Assembly: GCF_030123505.1 (NCBI RefSeq)
Contig: NZ_CP126115.1
Location: forward strand, 6,152,001 to 6,216,000
Direction of reading: 5' to 3'
From: Neobacillus sp. YX16
Lineage (GTDB): Bacteria > Bacillota > Bacilli > Bacillales > Cytobacillaceae
DNA: 64,000 nucleotides
Positions 62,885 to 64,000 of this stretch are shown here, one piece after another. Both the position numbers and the translations under genes were made by a program. The notes beneath the pieces were generated by a model, which saw only the letters and a list, made by a program, of their open reading frames with translations, was not told where the DNA came from and made no database searches. The first letter of the stretch is position 1; each line of letters starts with the position of its first letter.

Positions 62885-63985
62885 TTATACATTAAAACGG
62901 AAGTGAATGACATCTCCATCTTTTACTAGATACTCTTTTCCTTCTAAACGGACTTTTCCAGCTTCCTTAGCGGCATTATAGCTTCCTGCTGCTAATAAGT
63001 CATCATAAGAAACTGTTTCTGCACGAATAAATCCGCGTTCAAAATCAGAGTGAATGATACCCGCACATTGTGGAGCTTTCATGCCATGTATAAACGTCCA
63101 TGCACGAACCTCCTGAACACCTGCTGTAAAGTAGGTAGCTAATCCAAGCAAATTATAAGCCGCACGAATTAATTGATCAAGTCCGGATTCTTCAATTCCA
63201 AGTTCCTCAAGGAACATTTGCTTTTCATCGCCTTCAAGCTCAGCAATTTCTTCTTCAATCTTTGCACAAATCACGATAACTTCAGCATTGTCTGCGGCTG
63301 CAAACTCACGAACCTTTTGAACATATTCGTTCTCTGTTGGATTCGCTACATCATCTTCACCAACGTTCGCCACATATAGAACGGGCTTAATCGTTAAAAG
63401 ATGAAGCATTTTTGCAATTTTCAACTGTTCATCGGTAAATTCAACCGTCCGTGCTGGCTTCTCAGCTTCAAAAGCATCACGAAGCATAGAAAGCACTTCA
63501 AACTCAGCCGCTGCCTCTTTATCTTTTTGCTTCGCTAGTTTTTCAACACGGCTTATCCGTTTCTCTACAGATTCCATATCCGCAAGAATTAACTCTAAGT
63601 TAATGACCTCTATATCTGAAATTGGATCAACTTTCCCTGAAACGTGAGTAATATTATCATCTGCAAAGCAGCGGACAACCTGACAAATCGCGTCTACTTG
63701 ACGAATATGAGATAAGAATTTATTTCCTAATCCTTCACCTTTACTTGCACCCTTGACAATTCCTGCGATATCGGTAAATTCAAATGCAGTGGGAACTGTC
63801 TTTTTCGGCTGAACAAGCTCAGTCAATTTATTTAGACGGTGGTCTGGTACTTCCACAATTCCTACGTTTGGATCAATCGTACAGAACGGATAGTTAGCTG
63901 ATTCAGCCCCAGCCTGTGTGATTGCATTAAATAATGTAGACTTACCAACATTCGGCAGCCCTACAATTCCTGCTGTTAATGCCAT
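62885..63985 (-). CDS. ychF: Redox-regulated ATPase YchF (OBG family)
   Basis: 366-residue P-loop protein of the Obg group that prefers ATP and binds ribosomes. G1 is GLPNVGKSTLFNAI at residues 8-21, and G3 is FTDIAGIVKGASKGEGLGNK. The NKxD-equivalent is replaced by NVGED, as expected for the ATP-specific YchF branch. A coiled-coil insert (about 130-200) and a C-terminal TGS domain (VRAWTFIHGMKAPQCAGIIH) follow. The start is ATG 63985, behind GAGGAGTG. Only 15 bp upstream are visible. Confidence 0.95.
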   Translation of the reverse strand: MALTAGIVGLPNVGKSTLFNAITQAGAESANYPFCTIDPNVGIVEVPDHRLNKLTELVQPKKTVPTAFEFTDIAGIVKGASKGEGLGNKFLSHIRQVDAICQVVRCFADDNITHVSGKVDPISDIEVINLELILADMESVEKRISRVEKLAKQKDKEAAAEFEVLSMLRDAFEAEKPARTVEFTDEQLKIAKMLHLLTIKPVLYVANVGEDDVANPTENEYVQKVREFAAADNAEVIVICAKIEEEIAELEGDEKQMFLEELGIEESGLDQLIRAAYNLLGLATYFTAGVQEVRAWTFIHGMKAPQCAGIIHSDFERGFIRAETVSYDDLLAAGSYNAAKEAGKVRLEGKEYLVKDGDVIHFRFNV

Positions 63986-64000
63986 TACTTTCACTCCTCA

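Overview
The window reads as the chromosome of a spore-forming, Gram-positive Bacillaceae bacterium (Bacillus/Neobacillus-like). The gene order ychF - rpsF-ssb-rpsR - yybS - gdpP - rplI - dnaB - purA - tRNA cluster - walRKHIJ-htrC - rlmH matches the origin-proximal left arm of the Bacillus chromosome. A perfect parS site inside walK and a one-mismatch parS site upstream of ssb support an origin-proximal position. A gerA-type germinant receptor operon and a YrzI-type small protein gene point to sporulation.

Layout, left to right. (1) 1-9.7 kb, nitrogen and peptide uptake: the end of pepT, a divergent gltC / NADP-type gdhA pair around a 23-bp perfect palindrome, a dicarboxylate/amino-acid symporter, and a five-gene nickel/peptide-type ABC importer. 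(2) 9.7-12.3 kb: a ParM-like actin, a ParR-like partner and a 180-bp array of TGTAWACA motifs (candidate centromere), then a small gene split by a frameshift exactly at an A AAA AAG slippery heptamer. (3) 12.3-26.5 kb: a secreted M6 metalloprotease, threonine ammonia-lyase, an oppABCDF operon, small proteins (DUF3899, VOC, YrzI), a secreted amidase, a cupredoxin lipoprotein and a second, unlinked OppA paralogue. (4) 26.5-43 kb: a heterodimeric ABC exporter with a PadR regulator, a gerA-type operon, a phaR-phaB-phaC polyhydroxyalkanoate operon, a secreted GH43 arabinanase with predicted AraR and cre sites, a YczE-like membrane protein, and a small accessory segment downstream of rlmH bounded by three copies of the rlmH 3' end. 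(5) 43-64 kb: conserved core genes for envelope signalling (wal operon), translation and replication, with four tRNAs (Lys-Glu-Asp-Phe).

The parts most worth a second look are the chromosomal ParMRC-like cassette with its helically phased repeat array; the SCC-like attachment-site repeats at the rlmH 3' end; a DnaA-box cluster directly upstream of rlmH; the candidate programmed -1 frameshift; and modular GC-rich repeats (two related copies, one carrying extra hairpin modules). All family assignments come from motifs recognised by eye. No database search was run. Several gene starts were moved to internal ATG, GTG or TTG codons because a clear ribosome-binding site (RBS) sits in front of them.
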